Positions 35,269 through 44,252 are shown, counted from the stretch's first letter. The stretch is 64,000 bases of DNA from Streptomyces sp. ISL-98 (GCF_018614055.1 NZ_JAGGPB010000003.1:16567-80566), one strand, 5' to 3'. The notes: generated from the sequence alone by a model not told the origin. Made by a program: numbers and translations.

Positions 35269-35982
35269 GTGAGGACGACGGAGCCCGAGGCCGGCGGGCT
35301 GGCCGACGACCGCCCGCTGCTGGGCCGCACCAGCACAGCGGAGCGCGTCGCGGACATCCTCCGCACCCGTATCGCGGAGGGCTACTTCCCTCCCGGGGAG
35401 CGGCTCTCGGAGGAGAGCATCGGCAAAGCGCTCGGTGTCTCGCGCAACACGCTGCGCGAGGCGTTCCGGCTGCTGACCCACGAGCAGCTCCTCGTGCACG
35501 AGCTCAACCGCGGGGTCTTCGTACGGGTCCTCGCCGTCGAGGACGTCGAGGACATTTACCGCATCCGGCGCCTCGTCGAGTGCGCGGTCGTCCGCGGTCT
35601 GGGCGCGCCGCCGTTCGCCGTCGCCGGCCTCGACAAGGCCGTCACCGACGGCGAACGGGCGGCCGGCAACCGGGACTGGAAGGGCGTGTCCACGGCCAAC
35701 ATCCACTTCCACCGCGAACTCGTCGCCCTCGCCGCGAGCCCGCGCACCGACGAGCTGATGCGCAGCGTCCTCGCCGAACTGCGCCTCGCCTTCCATGTGG
35801 TGGCCGATCCGCGCCGCCTGCACGAGCCTTATCTCGTACGAAACCGGGAGATTCTGGAATGTCTGCGGGCAGGCGACAGCGCGGCCGCCGAGCAGCTGCT
35901 CGCGGGCTATCTCGACGACTCCCGCACCCAGCTCGTCGAGGTGTACGCACGCCACATCGCCGCCGGGAGCTGGGGGTCTTGA
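35269..35982 (+). CDS. GntR family regulator, FadR/FCD subfamily
   Basis: 237 residues from the GTG at 35269 after GAGGGAG. The winged helix covers about residues 24-85 (AERVADILRTRIAEGYFPPG, RLSEESIGKALGVSRNTLRE). The all-helical FCD ligand domain follows with conserved metal-site-like Asp, His and His positions (ANIHFHRELVALA, FHVVADP). FCD regulators bind organic acids. It faces the pxp operon and probably represses it until 5-oxoproline or a related acid is present. Confidence 0.9.
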   Translation: MRTTEPEAGGLADDRPLLGRTSTAERVADILRTRIAEGYFPPGERLSEESIGKALGVSRNTLREAFRLLTHEQLLVHELNRGVFVRVLAVEDVEDIYRIRRLVECAVVRGLGAPPFAVAGLDKAVTDGERAAGNRDWKGVSTANIHFHRELVALAASPRTDELMRSVLAELRLAFHVVADPRRLHEPYLVRNREILECLRAGDSAAAEQLLAGYLDDSRTQLVEVYARHIAAGSWGS

Positions 35983-36001
35983 GGGGTCGCTTCTGCGCTG
36001 T

Positions 36002-36042
36002 TTCGACCGTTGTCGGTGCGAGGACCTAATCTGTGCCACGTG
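36002..36042 (+). promoter_or_regulatory. Leaderless promoter of the condensin-like operon
   Basis: TAATCT at 36027-36032 with TTCGAC at 36002-36007 (19-base spacer) places the transcript start at or next to the GTG at 36040, seven bases downstream of the -10. No ribosome site lies before that GTG. The promoter sits in the 57-base gap after the GntR gene. Confidence 0.55.
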
Positions 36043-37584
36043 ACTTCGCCTGCATCGACGGAATTCGTTCCGCCCCAGCTCAGCGCGGGGCCGCGCCCCG
36101 CACAGGGCCCGGCCGCCGACGAGGGGCTCGCGCGGCGGCTTCGCGCGCTCGCCTGCACGGCGCCGCTGCACGATCTCGACGTACGCAAGGCGAATCTGGC
36201 CGGTGAGTACTCGGTCTACGCGATGGCGGAAGTCGCGCTGGCCGCGATCGACCTCGTCACGCTCAACATGGACTTCGACACGGGCGCCGACCACGAGCAG
36301 ATAGTGGCCAGGCTGCTCCCCCGGGTCGCCGCCCAGGCCCCGGAGCGCCCGCTCGCGGAGCACGAGCGGGTCGCGCGCTGGGTCCTGGAGAACCTGGTCA
36401 ACGTCGGAAGCGTGGACCGCGGCTTCCGCGCCGTCTACGGCACCTTCGGCCCCGACGGTGCCTATGTGCGCAGGGACTACGACTTCAAGCTCATCGAGGA
36501 GGTCCCCGGATACGGCGGCAGCGTCTATCTGCGGACCACCGACGAAGCGGTCAACGTCCTGGTCGGAGCCCTGGACACGGACGTCACCAGCGCACAGATC
36601 GCCGCCGAGGTGAAGCTCGAAGTCCTGATCAGCCGCGGCAGGCTCGCCGACGCCCAGCTCGCCGCCGAGCAGGCGCGCTACCGGACCGTGCAGTACGCCG
36701 AGACGCTCCGCAGGACGCTGGAGGCCACCCGGCGCAATGTGCGGGCCGTCGACTGGCTCAATGCCGTGCCCGACATGATCGCCGAGGCGCTCGACCACGT
36801 CGCCGACCGCTACCGCCACGAGAACGCGATCCTCACGAACATCCGCAAGGCGCGCGACGAGGCCGAGACTGGTTTTGATCCAAAGACAGGCGAGCACAAG
36901 CGGCGCGCTGCCGAGCTCGTCGACATCGTGAAGGACTGCATCCGCCGGCACACGCAGCTGCAGTCGCGGCTCCTGGAAGCCGGACCGCTGTTCCGCGCGG
37001 AACAGGACCGCCAGGCCTTCGCCACGCCCACCGCGGAGGCGGGACTCGACCTGTACGGCCAGCTGGTCGCCCCACTGCTGCCGCTCCCGGTCGAGCAGGC
37101 CATCCGGGTCACCGACGCGTTCTTCGCGAGGGGCACCGGCCTGCGCACCCCCGTATCCGTACGCGTCGGGGATCTGATCGACATACTGCTGACGCCGCCG
37201 GTGGAGCGGGAGCACCTGGGCGCCGAAATGCCGGAACCGGATCTGATCGCCACACCCGACGACAGCCGGTTCAGCGAGGAGCAGCTGGCGAGTGCGATGG
37301 AGCTGCTCGACCTGCCCCCCGACGCACCACGCAGGCTCTCCGGCCTGCTGGCCGACGCCCGCCTCCGTGACCCCGAGCTCCCCTACCTCGTCGCGCTGCT
37401 GGCCGTCCACGCGGCAAGCCCGCCGGTCGGCACCGCCTACCGGCAGGGCGAGGAGCGGCTGCTCTTCGCCGTGGACGACGGGACCGAACTCGACGACCCG
37501 GAGTTCGGCGGGGCCGACCTGATCGTGGGGATGGCGCTGCTGAACGCGGCCGGGATGGCAGCGGACCGGACGGAGGCGGCATAG
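36040..37584 (+). CDS. Kleisin-like subunit of a condensin-type complex (JetA/MksF-like)
   Basis: 514 residues, no signal peptide or membrane helix. It is mostly helical with a long central coiled region (AAEQARYRTVQYAETLRR and following, about residues 215-330), a possible winged helix at 30-110 and a C-terminal globular part (about 390-500). The gene order large-kleisin-like, winged-helix protein, SMC-like ATPase is that of jetABC in Wadjet and mksFEB. I do not see enough sequence identity by eye to name the family firmly; the call rests on size, helical layout and operon. Translation probably starts on a leaderless mRNA. Confidence 0.6.
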   Translation: MTSPASTEFVPPQLSAGPRPAQGPAADEGLARRLRALACTAPLHDLDVRKANLAGEYSVYAMAEVALAAIDLVTLNMDFDTGADHEQIVARLLPRVAAQAPERPLAEHERVARWVLENLVNVGSVDRGFRAVYGTFGPDGAYVRRDYDFKLIEEVPGYGGSVYLRTTDEAVNVLVGALDTDVTSAQIAAEVKLEVLISRGRLADAQLAAEQARYRTVQYAETLRRTLEATRRNVRAVDWLNAVPDMIAEALDHVADRYRHENAILTNIRKARDEAETGFDPKTGEHKRRAAELVDIVKDCIRRHTQLQSRLLEAGPLFRAEQDRQAFATPTAEAGLDLYGQLVAPLLPLPVEQAIRVTDAFFARGTGLRTPVSVRVGDLIDILLTPPVEREHLGAEMPEPDLIATPDDSRFSEEQLASAMELLDLPPDAPRRLSGLLADARLRDPELPYLVALLAVHAASPPVGTAYRQGEERLLFAVDDGTELDDPEFGGADLIVGMALLNAAGMAADRTEAA

Positions 37585-37586
37585 GC

Positions 37587-37892
37587 ATGCGTACGAGCAC
37601 CATCACCGGGCTCCTGAGGAGCCCCGCCTCCTGGACAGCCAGTGCGGGACGGGACGGGCAGGCGGGCGCGAAACTGACATCGGCCCGCCGTAACTTCGGG
37701 TCGCCCCTCTCGGCAGTTCGCCGCACACGGCCCGGCACGACGCCAATGCCGACGCCTCGCGCCGGGAGGCCGGAGCTGGGGCCGGATCACGCAAGGGGCG
37801 ACCGCCCGCTGATCAGCCCACTCCCGGCCGCCCCAGGCCCCGCCATCGCATCCGTACCCGAGAAGATCCGTATCGAGGAGCAGCAGCCGTGA
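37587..37892 (+). CDS. Unknown 101-residue ORF inside the condensin-like operon
   Basis: It begins two bases after the stop of the kleisin-like gene and its TGA overlaps the GTG of the next gene by four bases, as a coupled gene would. G/C at third positions is high. The product is Arg/Pro/Ala-rich (RRTRPGTTPMPTPRAGRPEL), apart from a more ordinary C-terminus VPEKIRIEEQQP. It could be a true small subunit, or non-coding spacer whose frame is open by chance. I recognise no family. Confidence 0.4.
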   Translation: MRTSTITGLLRSPASWTASAGRDGQAGAKLTSARRNFGSPLSAVRRTRPGTTPMPTPRAGRPELGPDHARGDRPLISPLPAAPGPAIASVPEKIRIEEQQP

Positions 37893-38809
37893 GCGACCAC
37901 CACGCAGAGCACGCCGACGCGTGGAGCGAGCAGGGCGGTGGCGAGGCAGCCGAACCGGCCGGGGTGCCCGCGCCCGCCGGGAGCGGCGCCGTCACACCCG
38001 CCGACGCGGCCGACGCCGCCCGCCTCGTGTCCTTCGGGCTGCAGCCCAAGCTGCTCCCCGCCCGCGACCTCGAGTACGCCGACCTCCTCCGCCGCTACCG
38101 CGAAGAGCCCGCCTTCGCCCGCCTCGCCGACGCCGTCGCGACCGGGCTGGGACTGGTCGTGCTCGAAGTCTCGACGCGCGCCGGCATGGCCGTCTCCGCC
38201 GACGAGGACTCCGTCTTCGCCGTACGCATGGGCGACTACGCCCGCCGCGCTTCCGCCGACTCCGCCGACCGCTTCCTGCACGGCCTCGCGCACCTCGCCG
38301 TCGCCGCACTGGCCTTCCCCCGCCCCGAAGACCTTGCCGACGACGGCTACATCGGCCGCATCACGGTCAACGGCGTCGACGCCTTCGTGCGCCAGGCCTG
38401 CCGCCGCCTGGAAGAGCGCGCCGACGAACAGGGCGAGAACACCGACCCGGCCACCGAGGCCCCCGGCCTCGAAGCCGCCTGGCGGGTCTACGCCCGACGC
38501 AGTGCGACCGGCGCCACCAAGGACGCGCGACGGCTGGCCGGTTCCACGACCGGCATCGTCGGCAAGGCCGTCGCCTTCCTCACCGACTCCGGCTTCCTCC
38601 AGCGGACGGGCGACGACGCGGGAGGGGCGTACCGCACCACCGCCCGCTACCAGCTCCAGGTCCGCGACATGGCGGGCAGCGCCGCTATGGCCGAGCTGCT
38701 GGAACTGGGCGTCGTGCCCGTGACCGACGGCAGCGCGACCCTCGTGCCGCCCTCCGACGCCGACGACCTCGAACTGGCCGCCGACGCGGGCCTGCCCTTC
38801 CACGCCTGA
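37889..38809 (+). CDS. Winged-helix subunit of the condensin-like complex (JetB/MksE-like)
   Basis: 306 residues from the GTG at 37889. After a disordered N-terminus of about 45 residues there is a helical domain with ARDLEYADLLRRYREEPAFA and a second part containing a winged-helix-like segment (GSTTGIVGKAVAFLTDSGFL, QLQVRDMAGSAAM, about residues 212-270). This is the size and shape of KITE proteins (MukE, MksE, JetB), which bind the kleisin and DNA. Position between the kleisin-like and SMC-like genes supports the call. Sequence motifs alone would not. Confidence 0.6.
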   Translation: MSDHHAEHADAWSEQGGGEAAEPAGVPAPAGSGAVTPADAADAARLVSFGLQPKLLPARDLEYADLLRRYREEPAFARLADAVATGLGLVVLEVSTRAGMAVSADEDSVFAVRMGDYARRASADSADRFLHGLAHLAVAALAFPRPEDLADDGYIGRITVNGVDAFVRQACRRLEERADEQGENTDPATEAPGLEAAWRVYARRSATGATKDARRLAGSTTGIVGKAVAFLTDSGFLQRTGDDAGGAYRTTARYQLQVRDMAGSAAMAELLELGVVPVTDGSATLVPPSDADDLELAADAGLPFHA

Positions 38810-38896
38810 GCCCGGCCCCCCAGGGTCCCCCCCCAAACCGCCCCCAGCGCCGCCGAACACCTGCCGCTTCACGACTTACGACGAGAGTCCGCCGCC

Positions 38897-41800
38897 ATGT
38901 ACGAGTTGTCCCGGGTCCGCCTCTACTCCATCGGGCCTGCCGGTGCGCGCTACGCCGACACCGTGCTCGACCTGCGCGGAGTCGGCGAGCCCGTGCCCAA
39001 CCCCGCCCCCACTCAGGCGGAGTTCTTCGAGGAGGAGCCGGTCGGTCCGCCGCGCAGGCCCGCGCCCGCCGGCGTCCTCTTCCTGGAAAACGGCGGCGGC
39101 AAGTCCGTCCTCCTCAAGCTGATCTTCTCGGTGATGCTGCCGGGCCACCGCAACACACTCGGCGGCGCCAGTTCCGGCGTACTGCGCAAGTTCCTGCTCG
39201 CGGACGACTGCGGCCATGTCGCGCTGGAATGGCAGCACACGCTCACCGGCGAGTGCGTGGTGGTCGGCAAGGTCAGCGAGTGGCGCGGCCGGCAGGTCTC
39301 CAACGACCCGAGGAAGTTTGCCGAGGCCTGGTACTCCTTCCGCCCCGGGCCCGGCCTCAGCCTCGACTCGCTGCCGGTCGCCGAGTCCACCGCCGTCCGC
39401 CCCTCCGCCGAGGGCGCGTCGGGCGCGCAGGGCCGCCGCCGCACGATGAAGGGCTTCCGCGACGCGATCACCGACGCGGGCAAGGTGTATCCGCACCTGG
39501 ACATCCACTGGGAAGAGATCCACGACCGCTGGAACGAACACCTCGGCGACCTGGGCCTCGACCCCGAACTCTTCCGCTACCAGCGGGAGATGAACGCGGA
39601 CGAGGGCGAGGCGGCTGGCCTCTTCGCGGTCAAGAAGGACTCCGACTTCACCGATCTGCTGCTGCGCGCCGTCACCGATACCCGGGACACCGACGGCCTC
39701 GCCGACCTCGTCCACGGCTTCGGCAACAAGCTCGGCCGCCGGGCCGAACTCACCGCCGAGCGGGACTTCACGGCGGGCTCCGTCGACCTCCTCGGCCGCA
39801 TCGTCGACGCCGCCGAGACCCGGCTGCGCGCCCGCGACATCCACGCGGGCGCCGAGCGCAGGACCCGTACGCTCGCCCGCAGGCTCTCCGCGCGCGCCGC
39901 CGAGGAGCGCGGCCGCACCGCCGAGCTCGCCCAGCAGGTCACGGCCACGGCGCACACCGTCACCGAGGCCGAGCAAGCGCGCAGCCGAAGCTCCCTCATC
40001 GCCAGCGAACTCGCCTACCGGCACGCTTCGCTGGCCCTCACCGCCGCCGAGAAGGCGGCGGGCGCACAGCGCCGCGAGCTGGCCGACGCCCGTACGCTGC
40101 ACGCCGCCTGGCAGGCCGCCGAAGTCGTACTGCGCCACCGTGCCGCCGCCGACCGCTCCGCGCGCGTGGCCGTCGCCATCCGCGAGGCGGAGCGGGACGC
40201 AGCCCCGGCGCTGGCCGCCCGCGCCACGGCCGCGGCTGAGCTCGTACGGGCGCTGCAGTCCGCCGCCGAGGACGGCGAGTGCGTCGCGGGCGAGGAGGAA
40301 GAGCGCTCCGCCGCTCTCCAGGAGGCCGGCGAGGCGGCGCACCGCGACGCCACGACAGCCGCGACCCAGGCCCAGCGCGCCCGGAGCGAGGCGGGACACC
40401 TGCGTCAGCGCCTCGCCGAGGTCGAACAGGAGACGGCGGAGGCGGTACGGGCAGGCTGGCTCGACGACACTGCCCCCGACGCCGACCCGGCAAGGGCGGC
40501 GCTGGCCGCGACCGACGCGGAGAAGACGGCGGTCGCAGCCTGGGACGCGGCGCGGGAAGCCGCCCGGGCGACGGGCGACCGCGCGAGGGAAGCCGCCGGT
40601 GCGGAGAGCCGCGCGGAACTGGCGGCGGCGCGGGCGGCGGACGCCGCACGGGCCGCAGAGCACGTGTACGAGGCGGAGCGCCGCGAGGCCGAGTCGATCG
40701 CCGCGGAGGAACGACTGGCGGAGCTGCTCGGTCTCCCGTCGGCACCGTCCGCGACGTCGGGTGTGCCGCACCCCCGGCGCGGCACGGACGGCGGCGCGGC
40801 CAAGCGAGCAGTCGGCGCCGACGCGAGCCCGCCGCGCCGGAGCGTGCACGCCGCCGTCGGCGACGAGACAGGCACCGACTCCGCCGCCAACAGCCCAAGT
40901 GCGGTTGTAGGCCGGTCGCCTGAAGCAGACGCCGGTACGCCGCGCACCCAGAACGCGGTCCCGGAGGGGCCGAGCGCGACCGCGGGTACTGCACCTGAAG
41001 GCCCCGCCTCTGATGGCGCGGGCACCGCAGGCGGCCAGGCAACGACGGAGCCGAGGGCCGACGGGCACACCGATGGCACCGCAGCCGACACGGCACTGAG
41101 CACCGGAACCGCTACCGGACGGACCGGTGACCCCGGTACGGCACCGGCTACCGCCGGGAAGGTAGGCGGCCCGCACGGCCCGGGCACCGGGCCGGACGGT
41201 GCCCCAGCCGCACTCGGTGCCGCGCCGGGTGCCCCCGACCATGAGGCCGCAGCCGCAGCCGCAGCCGCAGCCGCAGCCGCTTCCGCAGCCCAAGCAAGCG
41301 CCCCGCACGCCGGCCGCACGCCCCGGCGCGCGGCCGAAGGCCCTCTCACCGTCGAGGAGTTGGACCGTAACGCCGAGGACCTCCTCGTACTCCTCGACCA
41401 GGGCGTCACCTCCGCCGAGCGGCAGCTCTTCGAGCTGCGTACCGCCGCCGCCGACGACGCCCGGATCCTCGGGGCGCTCGGCGACGGCGGCCTCCTGCCC
41501 CCGGGCCCCGACGTCCTTGCCACCGTCGAGTTTCTCGGCGAGCACGGCATCCCCGCCCTGCCCGGCTGGCGCTACCTCGCGCAGGCCGTCGACCCGGCCG
41601 ACCACGCCGCCGTGCTCGCCGCACGGCCGGAGCTGGTCGACGGCGTCGTCATCACCGACCCCGACGCGCACGTCCGGGCCCGCGAAGCCCTCTCAGGTGC
41701 CGCACTGTTGCCCCGCTCCGCCGTCGCTGTCGGCACCGCCGCCGCGCTGCTCGCGCCCGTACCGGCGCCCGGCGCCGGCCCCTCCGACCTCGGCGACGTC

Positions 41801-44068
41801 TTTCTCGTACCGCCGAACCCGGCCATGCACGACGAGCACGCCGCCGACGAAGAGCGCCAGGCGCTCAGGTGCCGCGCGGCCGCCCGCGACGAGGAGATCC
41901 GCAGGCTCGCGGCCCGGCTGTCCGGCGACCGTACGCTCGCCGCGCGCCTCGGCTCCTGGCGTGCGGACTGCCCGCCCGGGATGCTCGCCGAGCTGGCGGA
42001 GACAGCCCGGGCCGCCGGCGAAGCGGCCGAGGCCGCCGAAGCGGTGCTCGCCGAGGCCCGTACGGCACGCGCCGAGGCCGACGAGTCCGCCGCGGACGCC
42101 GCCCGCGTCCGGGACGAGCGCCAGGACGCCACCCAGCGCGCCCGCCGCGTCGCCGACGCCCTCGCCGGCCTCGCCCACCGCCTGCGAGAACGCGCAGGAT
42201 GGCAGATCAAGGTGCGTGAACTGGCCGACGAGGCCGCCGAGTCGGAGGCACGAGCCACGGTGTGCCTGGAGCGCGCCAGGGCCGCCGACGAGGACCGCCG
42301 CGCCGCTCAGCGCGCCGCCGACGATGCCCACAGGACCGCGCGCACCCTGCGCGCCGAGCGGGCCGAGATCGCCGGCGCGCCCGAAACGCTGCCGGAGCCG
42401 GACCCGGAAGCTCCGCGCGTCGCGCTGCCCACGCTCCGGGAGGCCTACCGAGCCGCGTCCCAGCTGTACGAAAAGGTCGGCGTAGGTGCCGACCTGCGCG
42501 CCGAGCAGGCCAGAGCCGAGAGCGACGAGAGCGCCGCCCTCGCCGAGCTCAACCGGCTCACCAACAAGGTCCGCACCAGGGCCGCCCAGATGCTGGAAGG
42601 CACGGACGGCGCCGACGGCCCGTCCCGTCAGGCAGCGGCAGCCCGCGCCGAATCCCTCGTACAGCTGCTGGAATCGAGGGCGTCCACCGCGAGCGAGCAG
42701 CTCGGCCGACTGCGAGGAGAGGCCGAGCGCCTCGCCCCGGAGGACGGCACGGCGCACACCGAGCTCCCGGAGGAGCTCGTGCCCGCCGACGCGGAGCAAG
42801 CGCAGACCCTGCTCCGCACCGCCACCTCCGAACTCGCCTCCCGCACCGACGCCCTGGAGTCGGCCCGCGCGGCCCACGCCGAGCTGCTGCGGGCGCACCG
42901 CACGGCCGAGGACTCCGCGGGCGGCTTCGACGAGACGGCGGCGCTGCTGCGCGACCTGCTCAGGGACCACCAGCATGCGGACGAGGAAGCCGACGCCCCC
43001 GAGCCGTACCCGGGCACCCTGGAGGACGCCCGGCAGTCGGCCGCCGAATCCCGCCGCTCACTGCGCGGCTGCGCGGCCGACCTGTCCGCCGCCGAGGCAT
43101 CGGTGCGCGAGGCGAGCGACGTGCTCGTACGGCATGCCAATGCAACGCGATACGAGCAGGTCCGCACCCCCGCGCGCCAGCAGATCCGCGAGCTGCCGGC
43201 CGCCGCACTGCCGGAGCACGCCGCGGCCTGGGCGGCGGCGTTCGCGCCCCGGCTGCGCGTACTGACCGACGAGCTGGCGCAGCTGGAGCGCAACCGCGAC
43301 AGCATCGTCGACCGACTGAGGGGCCTCGTCGAGTCGGCCCTGACCACGCTGCGTTCGGCCCAGCGGCTCTCCCAGCTGCCGGGAGGGCTCGGCGAGTGGT
43401 CCGGCCAGGAATTCCTGCGGATCCGGTTCGAGGAGCCCGACCAGGCGACGCTCGTCGAGCGGCTCGGCGAGGTCATCGACGAAGCGACGAGAGCCGCCGT
43501 CAAGAAGAACTCCGACCTGCGCAGGGACGGAATGTCCCTGCTCCTGCGCGGTGTTCAGGCCGCGCTCGAGCCGAAGGGCATCTCGGTCGAGATCCTGAAG
43601 CCGGACGCCGTGCTGCGCGCCGAGCGAGTGCCGGTCGGCCAGATGGGCGACGTCTTCTCGGGCGGCCAGCTGCTGACGGCCGCGATCGCGCTGTACTGCA
43701 CGATGGCGGCACTGCGCAGCAACGACCGCGGCCGCGACAAGCACCGGCACGCGGGCACGCTGTTCCTCGACAACCCCATCGGCCGCGCCAACGCCACGTA
43801 TCTGCTGGAGCTCCAGCGGGCGGTCTCGGACGCCCTCGGTGTCCAGCTGCTCTATACGACAGGGCTGTTCGACACGACGGCGCTCGCCGAGTTCCCACTG
43901 GTCATCCGGCTGCGCAACGACGCCGACCTCAGGGCGGGGCTGAAGTACATCAGCGTGGAGGAGCACCTGAGGCCGGGGCTGCCGCAGCAGGACCCGGACG
44001 TCGAGACGGTGCACGGCGAGATCACGGCGACGCGGATGTTCAAGCGCACACCGGCACAGGCCGAGTAG
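38897..44068 (+). CDS. SMC-like ATPase, 1723 residues (JetC/MksB/MukB-like)
   Basis: The two ends form an ABC-type head: Walker A-like LFLENGGGKS at 61-70, a Q-loop-like LEWQHT, then at the C-terminus the signature FSGGQ at 1587-1591 and Walker B LFLDNP with Asp1625 followed by Asn1626. Long Ala/Glu/Arg-rich coiled coils lie at about 285-610 and 1010-1480. Between them are a ~200-residue disordered insert (about 615-815, ending in a poly-Ala run) and a compact hinge-like domain at about 850-970. The protein probably dimerises through the hinge and works with the two upstream gene products on DNA. It is longer than usual SMC or JetC proteins. Confidence 0.8.
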   Translation: MYELSRVRLYSIGPAGARYADTVLDLRGVGEPVPNPAPTQAEFFEEEPVGPPRRPAPAGVLFLENGGGKSVLLKLIFSVMLPGHRNTLGGASSGVLRKFLLADDCGHVALEWQHTLTGECVVVGKVSEWRGRQVSNDPRKFAEAWYSFRPGPGLSLDSLPVAESTAVRPSAEGASGAQGRRRTMKGFRDAITDAGKVYPHLDIHWEEIHDRWNEHLGDLGLDPELFRYQREMNADEGEAAGLFAVKKDSDFTDLLLRAVTDTRDTDGLADLVHGFGNKLGRRAELTAERDFTAGSVDLLGRIVDAAETRLRARDIHAGAERRTRTLARRLSARAAEERGRTAELAQQVTATAHTVTEAEQARSRSSLIASELAYRHASLALTAAEKAAGAQRRELADARTLHAAWQAAEVVLRHRAAADRSARVAVAIREAERDAAPALAARATAAAELVRALQSAAEDGECVAGEEEERSAALQEAGEAAHRDATTAATQAQRARSEAGHLRQRLAEVEQETAEAVRAGWLDDTAPDADPARAALAATDAEKTAVAAWDAAREAARATGDRAREAAGAESRAELAAARAADAARAAEHVYEAERREAESIAAEERLAELLGLPSAPSATSGVPHPRRGTDGGAAKRAVGADASPPRRSVHAAVGDETGTDSAANSPSAVVGRSPEADAGTPRTQNAVPEGPSATAGTAPEGPASDGAGTAGGQATTEPRADGHTDGTAADTALSTGTATGRTGDPGTAPATAGKVGGPHGPGTGPDGAPAALGAAPGAPDHEAAAAAAAAAAAASAAQASAPHAGRTPRRAAEGPLTVEELDRNAEDLLVLLDQGVTSAERQLFELRTAAADDARILGALGDGGLLPPGPDVLATVEFLGEHGIPALPGWRYLAQAVDPADHAAVLAARPELVDGVVITDPDAHVRAREALSGAALLPRSAVAVGTAAALLAPVPAPGAGPSDLGDVFLVPPNPAMHDEHAADEERQALRCRAAARDEEIRRLAARLSGDRTLAARLGSWRADCPPGMLAELAETARAAGEAAEAAEAVLAEARTARAEADESAADAARVRDERQDATQRARRVADALAGLAHRLRERAGWQIKVRELADEAAESEARATVCLERARAADEDRRAAQRAADDAHRTARTLRAERAEIAGAPETLPEPDPEAPRVALPTLREAYRAASQLYEKVGVGADLRAEQARAESDESAALAELNRLTNKVRTRAAQMLEGTDGADGPSRQAAAARAESLVQLLESRASTASEQLGRLRGEAERLAPEDGTAHTELPEELVPADAEQAQTLLRTATSELASRTDALESARAAHAELLRAHRTAEDSAGGFDETAALLRDLLRDHQHADEEADAPEPYPGTLEDARQSAAESRRSLRGCAADLSAAEASVREASDVLVRHANATRYEQVRTPARQQIRELPAAALPEHAAAWAAAFAPRLRVLTDELAQLERNRDSIVDRLRGLVESALTTLRSAQRLSQLPGGLGEWSGQEFLRIRFEEPDQATLVERLGEVIDEATRAAVKKNSDLRRDGMSLLLRGVQAALEPKGISVEILKPDAVLRAERVPVGQMGDVFSGGQLLTAAIALYCTMAALRSNDRGRDKHRHAGTLFLDNPIGRANATYLLELQRAVSDALGVQLLYTTGLFDTTALAEFPLVIRLRNDADLRAGLKYISVEEHLRPGLPQQDPDVETVHGEITATRMFKRTPAQAE
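41246..41289 (+). repeat. GCAGCC hexanucleotide repeat coding a poly-Ala run
   Basis: About seven near-perfect GCAGCC units inside the SMC-like gene encode the Ala run that follows PDHEA. The unit keeps the reading frame, so length changes would not break the protein. Confidence 0.85.
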
Positions 44069-44107
44069 CGAGCGCGGCGTACGCAACAGCGCGTAAGCGA
44101 CAACGCG

Positions 44108-44224
44108 TACGCCGCGACGAGCACGTACGCCGCGACGAGCACGCACGCCGCGTACGCCGCGACGACCACGCACAGAGGGATACGCCGCGACGAGCACGCT
44201 CAGCGCATTCGACGCAACGAACAC
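44108..44224. repeat. Cluster of 17-bp repeats after the SMC-like gene
   Basis: TACGCCGCGACGAGCAC occurs at 44108-44124, 44126-44142 and 44181-44197. A one-base variant lies at 44153-44169 and a degenerate copy at 44208-44224. The cluster fills the 184-base convergent gap between the SMC-like gene and the next minus-strand gene. No hairpin terminator is evident there. Confidence 0.8.
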
Positions 44225-44252
44225 GGGCACAGCACTTACGGCGCTCCCGGAC

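Noticed and set aside
41246..41289. CRISPR-like or integration repeat at the GCAGCC tract
   Set aside because: Simple hexanucleotide repeats within a coding frame, without spacers.
38876..41671. 931-codon frame opposite the SMC-like gene
   Set aside because: Gly/Arg/Val-rich with no domain. The plus strand encodes the P-loop head and coiled coil in the same place.
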